Source of the DNA: Symmachiella macrocystis
Lineage (GTDB): Bacteria > Planctomycetota > Planctomycetia > Planctomycetales > Planctomycetaceae
Reading direction: 5' to 3'
DNA length: 64,000 nucleotides
NCBI RefSeq assembly: GCF_007860075.1
Contig: NZ_SJPP01000001.1
Coordinates: forward strand, 4,561,490-4,625,489
Shown here: piece after piece, positions 27,690 to 36,762 of the stretch
Layout: every line of letters begins with the position of its first letter
Position numbering within the stretch: position 1 is the stretch's first letter
Position numbers and translations under genes: made by a program
The notes under the pieces: generated by a model
The model's input: the letters and a program-made list of their open reading frames with translations, nothing else
The model's database searches: none
What the model was told of the DNA's origin: nothing

Positions 27690-29147
27690 CTATTCAAAAT
27701 TAGGGTCGGGACTGATCACTTGGAGGTCGGCCTCCGGCATCTTCTTACGGACGGTTTCCAAATGCTGGATAAAATACTTCTCGGCTTCACAAGGTTGGCT
27801 ACGGCCTTCGGCCATCATTTTGGGGATGCAGTCGCGTCCAACATACAGCAGCGCTTGTTCCGCAGTCCGACTAGACGATGCCGTCCCCTCCAATTGTTCC
27901 ACCAACGGGCCAATCCCTTGTCTCACGCGCGCATTGAGTTGGGCCCATTCCAAACTAGATGCATTCTGAGCGCGCAGGTCTTTATAGTCTTTCCAAAACG
28001 ACTGATAGGCGGCATAAGCACTAAGGTCTTGCGCCCGGCTCATGCCAAACAAGAAGTAACCGCCACCAACCAACGCCGCGACGCCGAGTACAGTAACGAT
28101 TGTCTTCATGCGTGCTGCAGTGAACAGTGCAGCAAAGTCAAAGCGCGGAGACCAGGAGCGGCGAGGCTTGGGTGTGGACGGTTTTTGTGGCTTGGTCGAT
28201 GCGGCGCGGCGAGCCTTGGCTTTGTTTCTGCGACGATTCTCACCAGCTGCACTCGCGATCGCAGCCTCTATGGCGGGCTCCACAATGGGATCGGTCGATG
28301 GTTCGGGCTCGGCCGTTTCCTGGTCGAGCCAATCCGTCATTTTAGCGTCTAATGGCGCGTTCGGAGCCTCATCGAGGTTGGGATTCTCGAAACGCGAATC
28401 CGCGGGTGTTTCTGTGTCGCCCTCGGCGGCCAATGGGTCTGGCTCGAGGAGCGGTGAATCAGCGGCGGGGACTTGCGTCACGGATGGTTCCGATTTTGGG
28501 AACAGCCCCTCAAACTCTTCGGCAATTTTCCAATAGACGTCCGAGGCATGGCGAATTTTGTCCGACCGTTTGATCCGTCCCATCGAGGCCAAACTGTGCA
28601 CGCGCGACCAGGGCAGGGGACCATCTAACTGCCCGGAGAGATCACAATACCAAAGGTCATCGTCCGGTCCGACACCTTCATCCGGGATCGCTTCCAATTC
28701 CGGCGACGGTTCGGGATTGTCGTGAGCGGTGGTTTTCATGCTCAATTCAAAGTCATCATCTTCGAGGTTGGTCGACGTCGCCAAGGTCGCTGTCTCACCT
28801 GTCGCTAACTCACCAGACAGTGCCGCAGCATCTCCCAAAATTACGGACAACGGTTGCCACTCGCCCAGCCCTCCGTCTCGTGCCTCGGTCTTATCGGTAA
28901 TCTCTTCCGCTTCCAGAAACTCTGCGAGTTGAATGCGCGTGACCGGTCCGTGCACACCGCTGCCATCTTTGGGATTGTAGAACCACTTCCAATCATCAAG
29001 GGACGCCCATTGTCCAATCGCACCACACCGCACAAGATGGTTCGGTTCCAATTCACCTTGATGAAATAGGTTCGTGATGTGGTCCAATTGAAACGGACCT
29101 TGAACCCCACAACCGTCCTGACGATTGAAAAACCATTTCTCGGACAT
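27690..29147 (-). CDS. Triple GYF_2-domain protein with C-terminal membrane helix
   Basis: 485 residues. Three GYF_2 modules sit at about 3-50 (KWFFNRQDGCGVQGPFQL), 53-102 (KWFYNPKDGSGVHGPVTRIQ) and 165-215 (LWYCDLSGQLDGPLPWSRV). Each has the W/Y and GP core. A long acidic, Pro-rich linker follows, then a basic stretch with many Lys/Arg (about 305-335), one membrane helix (about 348-370, VTVLGVAALVGGGYFLFGM) and an extracytoplasmic helical end of about 110 residues. GYF domains bind proline-rich peptides in eukaryotes; bacterial GYF_2 partners are unknown. The gene precedes the Gfo/Idh/MocA gene. Confidence 0.88.
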   Translation of the reverse strand: MSEKWFFNRQDGCGVQGPFQLDHITNLFHQGELEPNHLVRCGAIGQWASLDDWKWFYNPKDGSGVHGPVTRIQLAEFLEAEEITDKTEARDGGLGEWQPLSVILGDAAALSGELATGETATLATSTNLEDDDFELSMKTTAHDNPEPSPELEAIPDEGVGPDDDLWYCDLSGQLDGPLPWSRVHSLASMGRIKRSDKIRHASDVYWKIAEEFEGLFPKSEPSVTQVPAADSPLLEPDPLAAEGDTETPADSRFENPNLDEAPNAPLDAKMTDWLDQETAEPEPSTDPIVEPAIEAAIASAAGENRRRNKAKARRAASTKPQKPSTPKPRRSWSPRFDFAALFTAARMKTIVTVLGVAALVGGGYFLFGMSRAQDLSAYAAYQSFWKDYKDLRAQNASSLEWAQLNARVRQGIGPLVEQLEGTASSSRTAEQALLYVGRDCIPKMMAEGRSQPCEAEKYFIQHLETVRKKMPEADLQVISPDPNFE

Positions 29148-29756
29148 ATTGAATCCCAGGCCCGTTCATAAGGCGACGATTCACCATCGGGCAATTTCGA
29201 AGGCTAGTGTGCGTTTGCTGTTTGAATAAGACGCCGGATACGCTGAGGCGACTTGCAGTTTAAAACGATGACACAACTTCGGTTCTCAATGCCGGTAGGT
29301 AGCGGAGGGCAAAGCTATCCTATTATCTACCGAAGTAAGCTGATCACTGCCACTAAAATCGCTAAAATGTGTCGATAGCAACGCAATATCAACTATCTTC
29401 GGTGGACTGGGTAGAGGGGTCAAGCGCAATGCCGCGGTGATCAATAGATTGAAAATGAGAGCTGTGTCATTCAATACGCTTCGCGGCCGCTGATTGCCAT
29501 GCAAGTTGCATAAAAATAGTACTTCGCAGTCCTTAGCTCTGTCGAATTGATGCTTGCAATCGGCTTGATTCAGGAAGTACAATCAACATATGCCGTTTTG
29601 TCAATGAGTCCGCCTTGTGCAGCGTTACAAACGTTGCCAAGCAGGTCGGTGATGCGGCGCCGCAGTTCATAAAAGCACACACGTGTTCAAATCAGCGACC
29701 GGTCGTCGTCTCTCTTCGCCTAGGTCGCATCCTATATCCGACAAAGGTAGCGGGTC
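29148..29756. other. Intergenic region, no convincing feature
   Basis: About 610 bases, with lower G+C than the neighbours, between the GYF gene (minus) and the DUF1549/DUF1553 gene (plus). An open frame at 29286-29582 (minus) has no signal, repeats or known motif and looks like chance. I see no strong hairpin and no member of the repeat families found elsewhere. Promoters for both flanking genes must lie here. Confidence 0.4.
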
Positions 29757-32700
29757 ATGCTCTCAATGACGTTCCGACCACTTGCCGTATCTTTGATGTT
29801 GTTCGCTATCGGCCTTGCTCCGGTCAGCGCGGCGGACGAACAGCCTGCTGCCAAAGAACCGGCTGCCCCGCAAGTCAGCTTTTACAAGCAGATTCGCCCG
29901 ATCTTTCAGGCGAATTGTCACGGCTGCCATCAACCGGCCAAGTCGGGCGGCGGCTACGATATGACGTCGTTCGACAAACTGCTCGGCGGTGGCGAATCGG
30001 AAATCCCGGCTGTTGTGGCCAACATGCCCGACGAAAGCCACCTGTTAGAATTGATCGTTCCGGTCGATGGCGAAGCGCAAATGCCCCGCGGCCGAAAACC
30101 GCTCACGGATTTCGAAATAGAATTGATCCGTCAATGGATTGCACAAGGGGGCGTGAACGATACGCCCGAATCGGCCAAACGGCATTATGACAACGAGCAC
30201 CCGCCGATCTACACAGCGCCGCCGGTTGTCACTTCGTTAGATTATTCTCCCGACGGAACACTGCTTGCCGTCGCTGGATTTCATGAAGTCTTGTTGCACA
30301 AGGCGGATGGATCGGGATTGGCTGGACGTTTGGTCGGAATGTCGGAGCGCATCGAATCGGTGCGGTTTTCCCCCGACGGAAAACGCTTGGCCGTAACCGG
30401 CGGATTGCCGGCGCGGATGGGAGAGGTCCAAGTCTGGGATGTGCAAGAACGCAAATTGACGCTCTCCGTTCCGGTCACTTACGACACGATCTACGGCGCA
30501 AGCTGGTCGCCCGATGGGAAACTGATCGCGTTTGGATGCTCCGACAATACAGTGCGGGCTATCGATTCCACTACGGGCGAACAAGTCCTTTATCAAGGCT
30601 CGCACAGCGACTGGGTGTTGGATACGGTCTTCTCGGTTAAGGGCACAAACCTCGTTTCCGTGGGCCGCGACCGGACAGCCAAACTGACCGAGATCGAAAC
30701 GCAACGCTTTATCGACAACATCACCTCAATCACTCCCGGCGCGCTAAAGGGCGGCATTGCCACCGTCACGCGGCATCCCACATCCGACGTAATTTTTGTC
30801 GGCGGTGCTGACGGCGTGCCCAAGTTGTATCGCATCTTTCGTGAATCCAAACGCGTCATTGGCGACGATGCCAATTTGATCCGCCAATTCCCCCCACTCA
30901 AAGGCCGCTTGTTTGGTGTCGCCATCAGCAAAGATGGCAGCCACGTCGCCGCCGTCAGCAGTGACAACACATCTGGCGAAGTCTTGATCGCCAAATATGA
31001 GTTCGACGTTGAAATGCCAGAAGACATCAAGAAAATTTCGCTCAAGCGCTCCAGCCAACGTTCCGCAGCGGAACGAAAACGGTTGGAGGAATACCGCACA
31101 CAGGGCGTCCAAGCTGTGGCCCAAACTACTGTGGACAACACCGGCTTATACGCCGTCGTCTTTCATCCCAACGGAAAAACGATCGCAGTTGCCGGTGGCG
31201 ATGGCAAAATTCGCCTCTACTCCACAGAGAACGCGAAACTAGTAAAAGAATTTCTCTCGGTGCCAGTCAGCGACGAAATCGTCCAACGCGAAATCGAAGA
31301 CTCCATAACGACCGCCTCCAACGACGCATCGGCTCCGGAATCAATGCCGGAAGGTCAACAGGTAGCTGCCCTCGAAGTTCAGCCGCAGGAAATCACCATC
31401 GATCACCGTTACGATTCGGTGCAGTTTCTTTTGACAGCCGTCCTGCAATCGGGCGAACGGGTCGATGTGACTCGCATGGCGCAGTTCGTTGCCACCGAGC
31501 CAATCGCGAGCATTTCACCAACCGGTCTGTTACGAGCCAATGCCAACGGCACAACCGAAATTACGTTTACCTTAGCCGATAAGGCCGCAAAGGCCGTCGT
31601 GCATATCACCGCTGTCGAAGACGACTTTCCGGTTGACATGAAACGTGACGTGGTTCCCACGCTAACGAAGCTCGGTTGTAATGCCGGCACTTGCCACGGG
31701 GCGAACAAGGGCAAAGCCGGATTCAAGTTGTCGCTCCGCGGCAATGATCCCGAATTCGATCTGCGGGCCTTTACCGATGACTTGGCGTCGCGTCGCGTCA
31801 ATCGTGCTTCGCCCGACAATAGCCTAATGTTGCTCAAAGCGGCTGCGGCGGTCCCCCACGGAGGCGGACAATTGGCCAAACCCGGAACGCCTTATTATGA
31901 AATCATTCGCAAATGGATTTCCGACGGCGCAAAGTTGGACCAAGCGGTTCCCCATGTTATTAAAATCGACGTCACACCTCAAAACCCCATCGTGCAGTTG
32001 GCCGGTTCCAAACAGCAGATGCGCGTGGTGGCAACGTATTCCGACGGCACCACACGTGATGCCACCGCCGAAGCCTTTGTCGAAGTTGGCGACATCGAAG
32101 TCGGCTCGACCGACGGCACTGGCTTGATCACCGTCCTCCGCCGCGGCGAAACACCGATCCTCACCCGCTATCAAGGCGCCTATGCGGCCACGACCATGAC
32201 CGTCATGGGAGACCGTTCAGGTTTCGTCTGGCAAGACCAACCGGTAAATAATTACATCGATGAAATGATCGTTAAAAAACTGCAGCGCACCAAAACCGTG
32301 CAGTCCGGTCTATGCACTGACGCGGAATTCGTTCGCCGCGTCTATCTGGACCTGACCGGATTGCCTCCCACAGTCGAGCAAGTCAGCAGTTTCCTCGCCG
32401 ACAGCCGCGATGCCCGTCTGAAACGCGATGAATTGATTGACCAATTGGTGGGGAGCAATGATTACATCGATCATTGGACCAACAAGTGGGCGGACCTGTT
32501 GCAGGTCAATCGCAAATACTTAGGCGCCGAAGGGGCCAAAGCGTTCCACGATTGGATTCGCATGCAGGTGGCGGACAATACGCCCTACGACCGCCTCGTG
32601 CACCGTATTCTGACAGCCAGCGGCTCCAACATGGAGAACCCGCCCGCGTCGTATTATAAAATCCTGCGGACTCCCGAAGAGACGATGGAGAACACGACGC

Positions 32701-34874
32701 ATCTGTTTTTAGGCATCCGGTTCAATTGCAACAAATGCCACGACCACCCCTTCGAGCGTTGGAAGCAAGACCAGTATTACGAGACGGCCGCATTTTTCGC
32801 ACAAGTGGGACTGAAAAAGGATCCCGCCTCGGGCGACAAAAAGACCAAAGGCACAGCTGTCGAAGGGGCCAAACCGTTATTTGAAATCGTGTACGATAAA
32901 AACGAGGGTGAGGTCAAACACGTCACCACCGGAACCGTCATGCCCCCGACGTTTCCGTTCCCAGCAGAGCATGCAGCTAACGAGTCCGCCTCACGACGAG
33001 AGAAATTGGCGGCTTGGATCACCTCGCCCGAGAACCCGTACTTCGCCCGCAGCTATGTGAACCGCTTGTGGGCTTATCTGCTCGGCACTGGGTTTATTGA
33101 GCCGATCGATGACATCCGCGCGGGCAACCCGGCCACCAATCCCGAATTGCTGGAGCGGCTGACGAATGACTTCGTGCAAAGCGGATTCAACACGCGACAA
33201 TTGGTACGGCTGATTTGTAAATCGCGTGCGTATCAGTTGTCCATCAATTCTAATCGTTGGAACGAAGACGACAACATTAACTATTCGCACGCTATGGCAC
33301 GGCGACTTCCCGCTGAGGTTTTATACGACGCTCTGCATCGTGCGACCGGTTCGATGTCGCATTTCCCCAACCTCCCCCCGGGAACGCGCGCCGCCCAATT
33401 GCCCGATGCCGGCGTGAAGGAGCCCAGCGGATTTCTGGCCCAGTTCGGTCGTCCTCCCCGTGAGAGCGCCTGTGAATGCGAACGTTCCAGCGGCGTGCAA
33501 TTCGGCCCTGTGATGGCCATGGTCACCGGCCCAACCGTGGGCGACGCCATTGCCGACCCCAAGAACGACATCGCTCGTTTGGTTCAGCGCACCTCGGATG
33601 ATGCGCAACTCATCAACGATTTGTTCATGCATATTCTCAACCGCCCCGCAACGGAACAAGAAATCGCGTCCAGCTTGGAAGTCTTCAAGGAGATCCCGCG
33701 GGAACATGACAAGCTCTCCCATCGTTTGCACGTGCAGGAAGAAAGCCTCAAACCGCTGATGACCGCCCAAGCAGCACAACGCAAAGCCTCCATTGCAGCC
33801 GCTCAGGCGGCAATCGCAGCCTATGAAAAAGCCGTCGCACCGAAAATCGCTGAGTTAGACAAACAACAGAAACAGCGGACCGAAATGCTCGCAGCGGCGC
33901 TCAAAGACTACGAAGCAACGCTGCCGGCCAAGTTTGCGGCTTGGGAAGCACGTGAAGATCGCAACACCCCCTGGGTCGCCCTCGATCCCGCACAACTTTC
34001 CACAACCAACACCGCAACGTTGACCAAGCAAGAGGACCTGTCGGTGGTAGCGACCGGGACCAACGGCGTCGGTGCGTACAATGTGGTGGCCGAAACGCCG
34101 CTCAGGGGAATACGTAGCATTCGATTGGAAGTTTTGGCCCATGAGGGCAGCCCCAAGAAAGGCCCCGGACGTTCGGGCGATGGAAACTTCGTCCTGACCG
34201 AATTCGAGGTTTGGGCCGCTCCTAAGGGAAACCCGGATCAAAAGACAAAATTGAAGTTGGTCGACGCACGGTCCGATTACGACCAAAAGGGATATCCAGT
34301 GGTCACAGCGATCGACGGTGTCTCGGCCGCTGCCGGTAACGGCTGGGCCATCTCCGGTAAGACCGGCGAGAACCACTATGCCAGTTTCTCACTAGCCGAA
34401 CCGGTTGGACTGCCGGGCGGAACGATTTTGACATTCCTACTCAAACAAGAATTCAATTCCAAGACACACTCCATCGGCAAGTTTCGGCTCTCAGTCACAA
34501 ATTCCGCCGATCCAATCCTACTCAACGGGGTGGATGCTGAAATTGCCAAAATCCTGGAAGTCCCCGCTGACAAACGTACCGCCGAACAAAAAACGGCCGT
34601 GGCCAAATACCTCCGCGGCTTCGACAAGGAGTTGCGAAAACACGAACAGGCACTCGCTGAAAGTCGCCAACCCCGACCCGAAGATCCCGTACTCAAAGCC
34701 ATGCAGGCCAACTTAGAAGTCGTCAGTCGCCCGGTACCGATCGAACCGGGATTGCGTCGCCTGCGCGGGGATGTCAAACTGAGCACCGAGCAACTGGTCC
34801 AAAATCGACTCACCGCGGCACAAGACATTGCGTGGGCATTGATCAATAGTCCTTCATTCATGTTCAATCGATAA
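29757..34874 (+). CDS. Exported PSCyt1-WD40-Ig-DUF1549-DUF1553 (PSD1) fusion protein
   Basis: 1705 residues from ATG 29757. A signal peptide (about 1-26) is followed by a cytochrome-like PSCyt1 domain with CHGCH at 54-58. Then come WD40-type blades (about 155-510: SLDYSPDGTLLAVAG, VRFSPDGKRLAV, ASWSPDGKLIAFG, VFHPNGKTIAVAG) and Ig-like (BIG_2) domains (about 540-625 and 735-820). A second cysteine motif, CNAGTCHG, begins at residue 641. DUF1549 (about 836-1045) has CNKCHDHPFERW near residue 991, and DUF1553 (from about 1080) has the RSYVNRLWAYLLG block. A coiled coil and a carbohydrate-binding-like insert (about 1320-1600) break DUF1553. The three haem-like sites suggest redox work in the periplasm, possibly oxidative polysaccharide attack; this is inference. 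The DUF1501 gene follows. Confidence 0.95.
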   Translation: MLSMTFRPLAVSLMLFAIGLAPVSAADEQPAAKEPAAPQVSFYKQIRPIFQANCHGCHQPAKSGGGYDMTSFDKLLGGGESEIPAVVANMPDESHLLELIVPVDGEAQMPRGRKPLTDFEIELIRQWIAQGGVNDTPESAKRHYDNEHPPIYTAPPVVTSLDYSPDGTLLAVAGFHEVLLHKADGSGLAGRLVGMSERIESVRFSPDGKRLAVTGGLPARMGEVQVWDVQERKLTLSVPVTYDTIYGASWSPDGKLIAFGCSDNTVRAIDSTTGEQVLYQGSHSDWVLDTVFSVKGTNLVSVGRDRTAKLTEIETQRFIDNITSITPGALKGGIATVTRHPTSDVIFVGGADGVPKLYRIFRESKRVIGDDANLIRQFPPLKGRLFGVAISKDGSHVAAVSSDNTSGEVLIAKYEFDVEMPEDIKKISLKRSSQRSAAERKRLEEYRTQGVQAVAQTTVDNTGLYAVVFHPNGKTIAVAGGDGKIRLYSTENAKLVKEFLSVPVSDEIVQREIEDSITTASNDASAPESMPEGQQVAALEVQPQEITIDHRYDSVQFLLTAVLQSGERVDVTRMAQFVATEPIASISPTGLLRANANGTTEITFTLADKAAKAVVHITAVEDDFPVDMKRDVVPTLTKLGCNAGTCHGANKGKAGFKLSLRGNDPEFDLRAFTDDLASRRVNRASPDNSLMLLKAAAAVPHGGGQLAKPGTPYYEIIRKWISDGAKLDQAVPHVIKIDVTPQNPIVQLAGSKQQMRVVATYSDGTTRDATAEAFVEVGDIEVGSTDGTGLITVLRRGETPILTRYQGAYAATTMTVMGDRSGFVWQDQPVNNYIDEMIVKKLQRTKTVQSGLCTDAEFVRRVYLDLTGLPPTVEQVSSFLADSRDARLKRDELIDQLVGSNDYIDHWTNKWADLLQVNRKYLGAEGAKAFHDWIRMQVADNTPYDRLVHRILTASGSNMENPPASYYKILRTPEETMENTTHLFLGIRFNCNKCHDHPFERWKQDQYYETAAFFAQVGLKKDPASGDKKTKGTAVEGAKPLFEIVYDKNEGEVKHVTTGTVMPPTFPFPAEHAANESASRREKLAAWITSPENPYFARSYVNRLWAYLLGTGFIEPIDDIRAGNPATNPELLERLTNDFVQSGFNTRQLVRLICKSRAYQLSINSNRWNEDDNINYSHAMARRLPAEVLYDALHRATGSMSHFPNLPPGTRAAQLPDAGVKEPSGFLAQFGRPPRESACECERSSGVQFGPVMAMVTGPTVGDAIADPKNDIARLVQRTSDDAQLINDLFMHILNRPATEQEIASSLEVFKEIPREHDKLSHRLHVQEESLKPLMTAQAAQRKASIAAAQAAIAAYEKAVAPKIAELDKQQKQRTEMLAAALKDYEATLPAKFAAWEAREDRNTPWVALDPAQLSTTNTATLTKQEDLSVVATGTNGVGAYNVVAETPLRGIRSIRLEVLAHEGSPKKGPGRSGDGNFVLTEFEVWAAPKGNPDQKTKLKLVDARSDYDQKGYPVVTAIDGVSAAAGNGWAISGKTGENHYASFSLAEPVGLPGGTILTFLLKQEFNSKTHSIGKFRLSVTNSADPILLNGVDAEIAKILEVPADKRTAEQKTAVAKYLRGFDKELRKHEQALAESRQPRPEDPVLKAMQANLEVVSRPVPIEPGLRRLRGDVKLSTEQLVQNRLTAAQDIAWALINSPSFMFNR

Positions 34875-34973
34875 CGTCCAGCGCGACGCTCAGGCAAACA
34901 TGAACGAACCAATCGCCGACGCTACTAACCATTCACAGAAATCATCTGTTCACAAGATTACGGAGAACCTGTC

Positions 34974-36449
34974 ATGCTCGTGATTCCCGGACAACTTGGA
35001 AAAGACGTATGCGATAAAAACGTCGGCCCTACGCGTCGCGATTTATTGCGGGTCGGCGGTTCGGCCATGCTGGGCATGGGACTGGGCACGATGTTTAATC
35101 TCCAAAACGCCGCGGCCAAAGGACCGGAAGCCGTCGGCGGACCGGGGTGGGGCCAAGCCAAAAGCGTGATCATGATTTTCCTGCAAGGGGGCCCCAGCCA
35201 CCTCGACTTGTGGGATCCCAAGGAAAACGTCCCTGCCAATATCCGCAGCCCGTTTCAACCGATTTCCACCAAGCTGCCGGGCGTGCAGTTCACGGAAATG
35301 CTGCCCAAATTGGCGCAGGTCAACGACAAAATCACTATGATCCGCTCCATGAGCTATACGCCCAAGGGGTTGTTCAACCACACCGCTGCCATTTATCAAA
35401 TGATGACCGGCTACACCACCGACAAGGTCAGCGCCTCCGGTCAGTTGGAACCCCCGACACCGAAGGACTTTCCGAACTTCGGCTCCAACATCATTCGTCT
35501 CAAACCACCCACCGAACCGATGTTGCCGCTGGTGATGATGCCCCGACCGCTGCAGGAAAGCAACGTCGTCGGCAAGGCTGGCACAGCGGGCTTTTTGGGC
35601 CGCGCGTACGACCCGTATTATCTCTATCCCGAAGGAGATGATATGAATATGAACAAGATGGACAACATTCGGGTCGACGACTTAAAACTCCGTCCCGAGG
35701 TCTATGCCACTCGCTTGCAGCGTCGCGCCCGTTTGCGGGATTCGATCAACAAAGGCATGCCGCAAATTGAAAAAGCGGTCAAGCATTACAATTTGAACCA
35801 GTCCTACAGCCGGGCGCTGGATTTGGTCATCTCCGGCCGCGCCCGCGAGGCGTTCACCCTCGATCAAGAATCAACGGCGATGCGCGATCGATACGGCCGC
35901 AACACGTTCGGCCAAAGCTTATTGCTCGCCCGACGACTGGTCGAAGCCGGAACCCGCGTTGTCGAGGTTGTCTGGCCCAAGGTGGCCAACTCGGACAACC
36001 ACTCTTGGGACGTGCACTCCGGCTTGACCAAACGCATGAAAACCCAATCCGCACCGATGCTCGACGCGGGCCTCTCGGCGCTGTTCTCCGACTTAGACGA
36101 ACGGGGCCTGTTGGACGAAACCATGGTCGTCGCCATCGGCGAATTCGGCCGCTCGCCGCAACGGGGGGTAAGTACTTCCGGCAACAGCAACACGTCCGAC
36201 GGCCGCGACCACTGGCCCTATTGCTACACCGCATGTGTCGCCGGGGCGGGCGTCCACCAAGGCCGGATCCACGGGGCTTCGGACAAAACCGGATCGGGAC
36301 CATTGAACGACCCGGTGCACCCGGGACAACTCTTGGCCTCAATCTACCATTCGTTCGGGATCGCCCCCGATACGATCGTCTACAACCACCTCAACCAGCC
36401 GCGAGAATTGGTCAAAGCAGAAACCATCCCCGGCCTCTACCAAGCCTAA
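34974..36449 (+). CDS. DUF1501 exported protein (sulfatase-like fold)
   Basis: 491 residues; ATG 34974 is preceded by GGAGAACC. A Tat-like signal is at about 20-45 ([19 protein letters not shown]). The DUF1501 core includes [21 protein letters not shown], the metal-site-like segment near the start, [19 protein letters not shown], and [18 protein letters not shown] with [19 protein letters not shown]1501 proteins have an alkaline-phosphatase/sulfatase-like fold. They are nearly always paired with DUF1549/DUF1553 partners, as here (99 nt gap), suggesting a joint role in export or degradation of complex material. Reaction unknown. Confidence 0.95.
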   Translation: MLVIPGQLGKDVCDKNVGPTRRDLLRVGGSAMLGMGLGTMFNLQNAAAKGPEAVGGPGWGQAKSVIMIFLQGGPSHLDLWDPKENVPANIRSPFQPISTKLPGVQFTEMLPKLAQVNDKITMIRSMSYTPKGLFNHTAAIYQMMTGYTTDKVSASGQLEPPTPKDFPNFGSNIIRLKPPTEPMLPLVMMPRPLQESNVVGKAGTAGFLGRAYDPYYLYPEGDDMNMNKMDNIRVDDLKLRPEVYATRLQRRARLRDSINKGMPQIEKAVKHYNLNQSYSRALDLVISGRAREAFTLDQESTAMRDRYGRNTFGQSLLLARRLVEAGTRVVEVVWPKVANSDNHSWDVHSGLTKRMKTQSAPMLDAGLSALFSDLDERGLLDETMVVAIGEFGRSPQRGVSTSGNSNTSDGRDHWPYCYTACVAGAGVHQGRIHGASDKTGSGPLNDPVHPGQLLASIYHSFGIAPDTIVYNHLNQPRELVKAETIPGLYQA

Positions 36450-36466
36450 CCGGCACACAAACACAT

Positions 36467-36493
36467 CTGGGAGGGCGAAGCTCCCGCTGAGCC
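36467..36493. repeat. GGGAGGGCGAAGCTCC repeat, partial copy
   Basis: 27 nt identical to 16225-16251 except one base. It carries the GGGAG/CTCCC hairpin but not the second arm with GCTCAGCAGG. It lies 17 nt after the DUF1501 stop. Confidence 0.7.
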
Positions 36494-36518
36494 TGGCACC
36501 AAGTTTAGCGTAGCTATT

Positions 36519-36549
36519 CACAGCTGAGCATAACAACGCCCAGGGTAAC
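36519..36549. repeat. CACAGCTG repeat, left copy
   Basis: 31 nt starting CACAGCTGAGCATAACAACG, matched by 36683-36713 with four differences in the same orientation. It lies just left of the GGGTGCCACT element. Confidence 0.65.
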
Positions 36550-36555
36550 CCAAAC

Positions 36556-36630
36556 GGGTGCCACTGCTGGCTTGTCCAGCAGTGTTTTCAGCCTCGCACT
36601 TTGTACTGCCGAACAAGCCGCCAGTGGCCC
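36556..36630. repeat. GGGTGCCACT bipartite palindromic repeat, copy 3
   Basis: The first half is the exact hairpin CACTGCTGG-CTTGT-CCAGCAGTG. The second half contains ACTGCCGAACAAGCCGCCAGTGG, close to the consensus, ending in CCC without the final GCAC. It sits between the two CACAGCTG copies. Confidence 0.75.
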
Positions 36631-36682
36631 CTCGATTTCCACCTGACTTCCCGAGCCGTACCGCACGATTGGCATAGGTGTG

Positions 36683-36713
36683 CACAGCTGGGCCTGACAA
36701 CGCCCAGGATAAC
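36683..36713. repeat. CACAGCTG repeat, right copy
   Basis: 31 nt starting CACAGCTGGGCCTGACAACG, with the small hairpin CTGGGC/GCCCAG inside. It is the partner of 36519-36549. Confidence 0.65.
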
Positions 36714-36737
36714 GCGCGGCTCAATCCGAACCGCGCG
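36713..36737 (-). terminator. Hairpin after the M16 peptidase gene
   Basis: CGCGCGG (36713-36719) pairs with CCGCGCG (36731-36737), with an 11-nt loop, 26 nt beyond the stop codon of the minus-strand peptidase gene. No T-run follows, so its strength is uncertain. Confidence 0.45.
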
Positions 36738-36762
36738 TCCCCGGAATGCTCATTGCTATGGC

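Noticed and set aside
29286-29582. Minus-strand frame of 98 codons in the gap before the DUF1549 gene
   Set aside because: No ribosome binding site, domain or repeat; random-looking composition.
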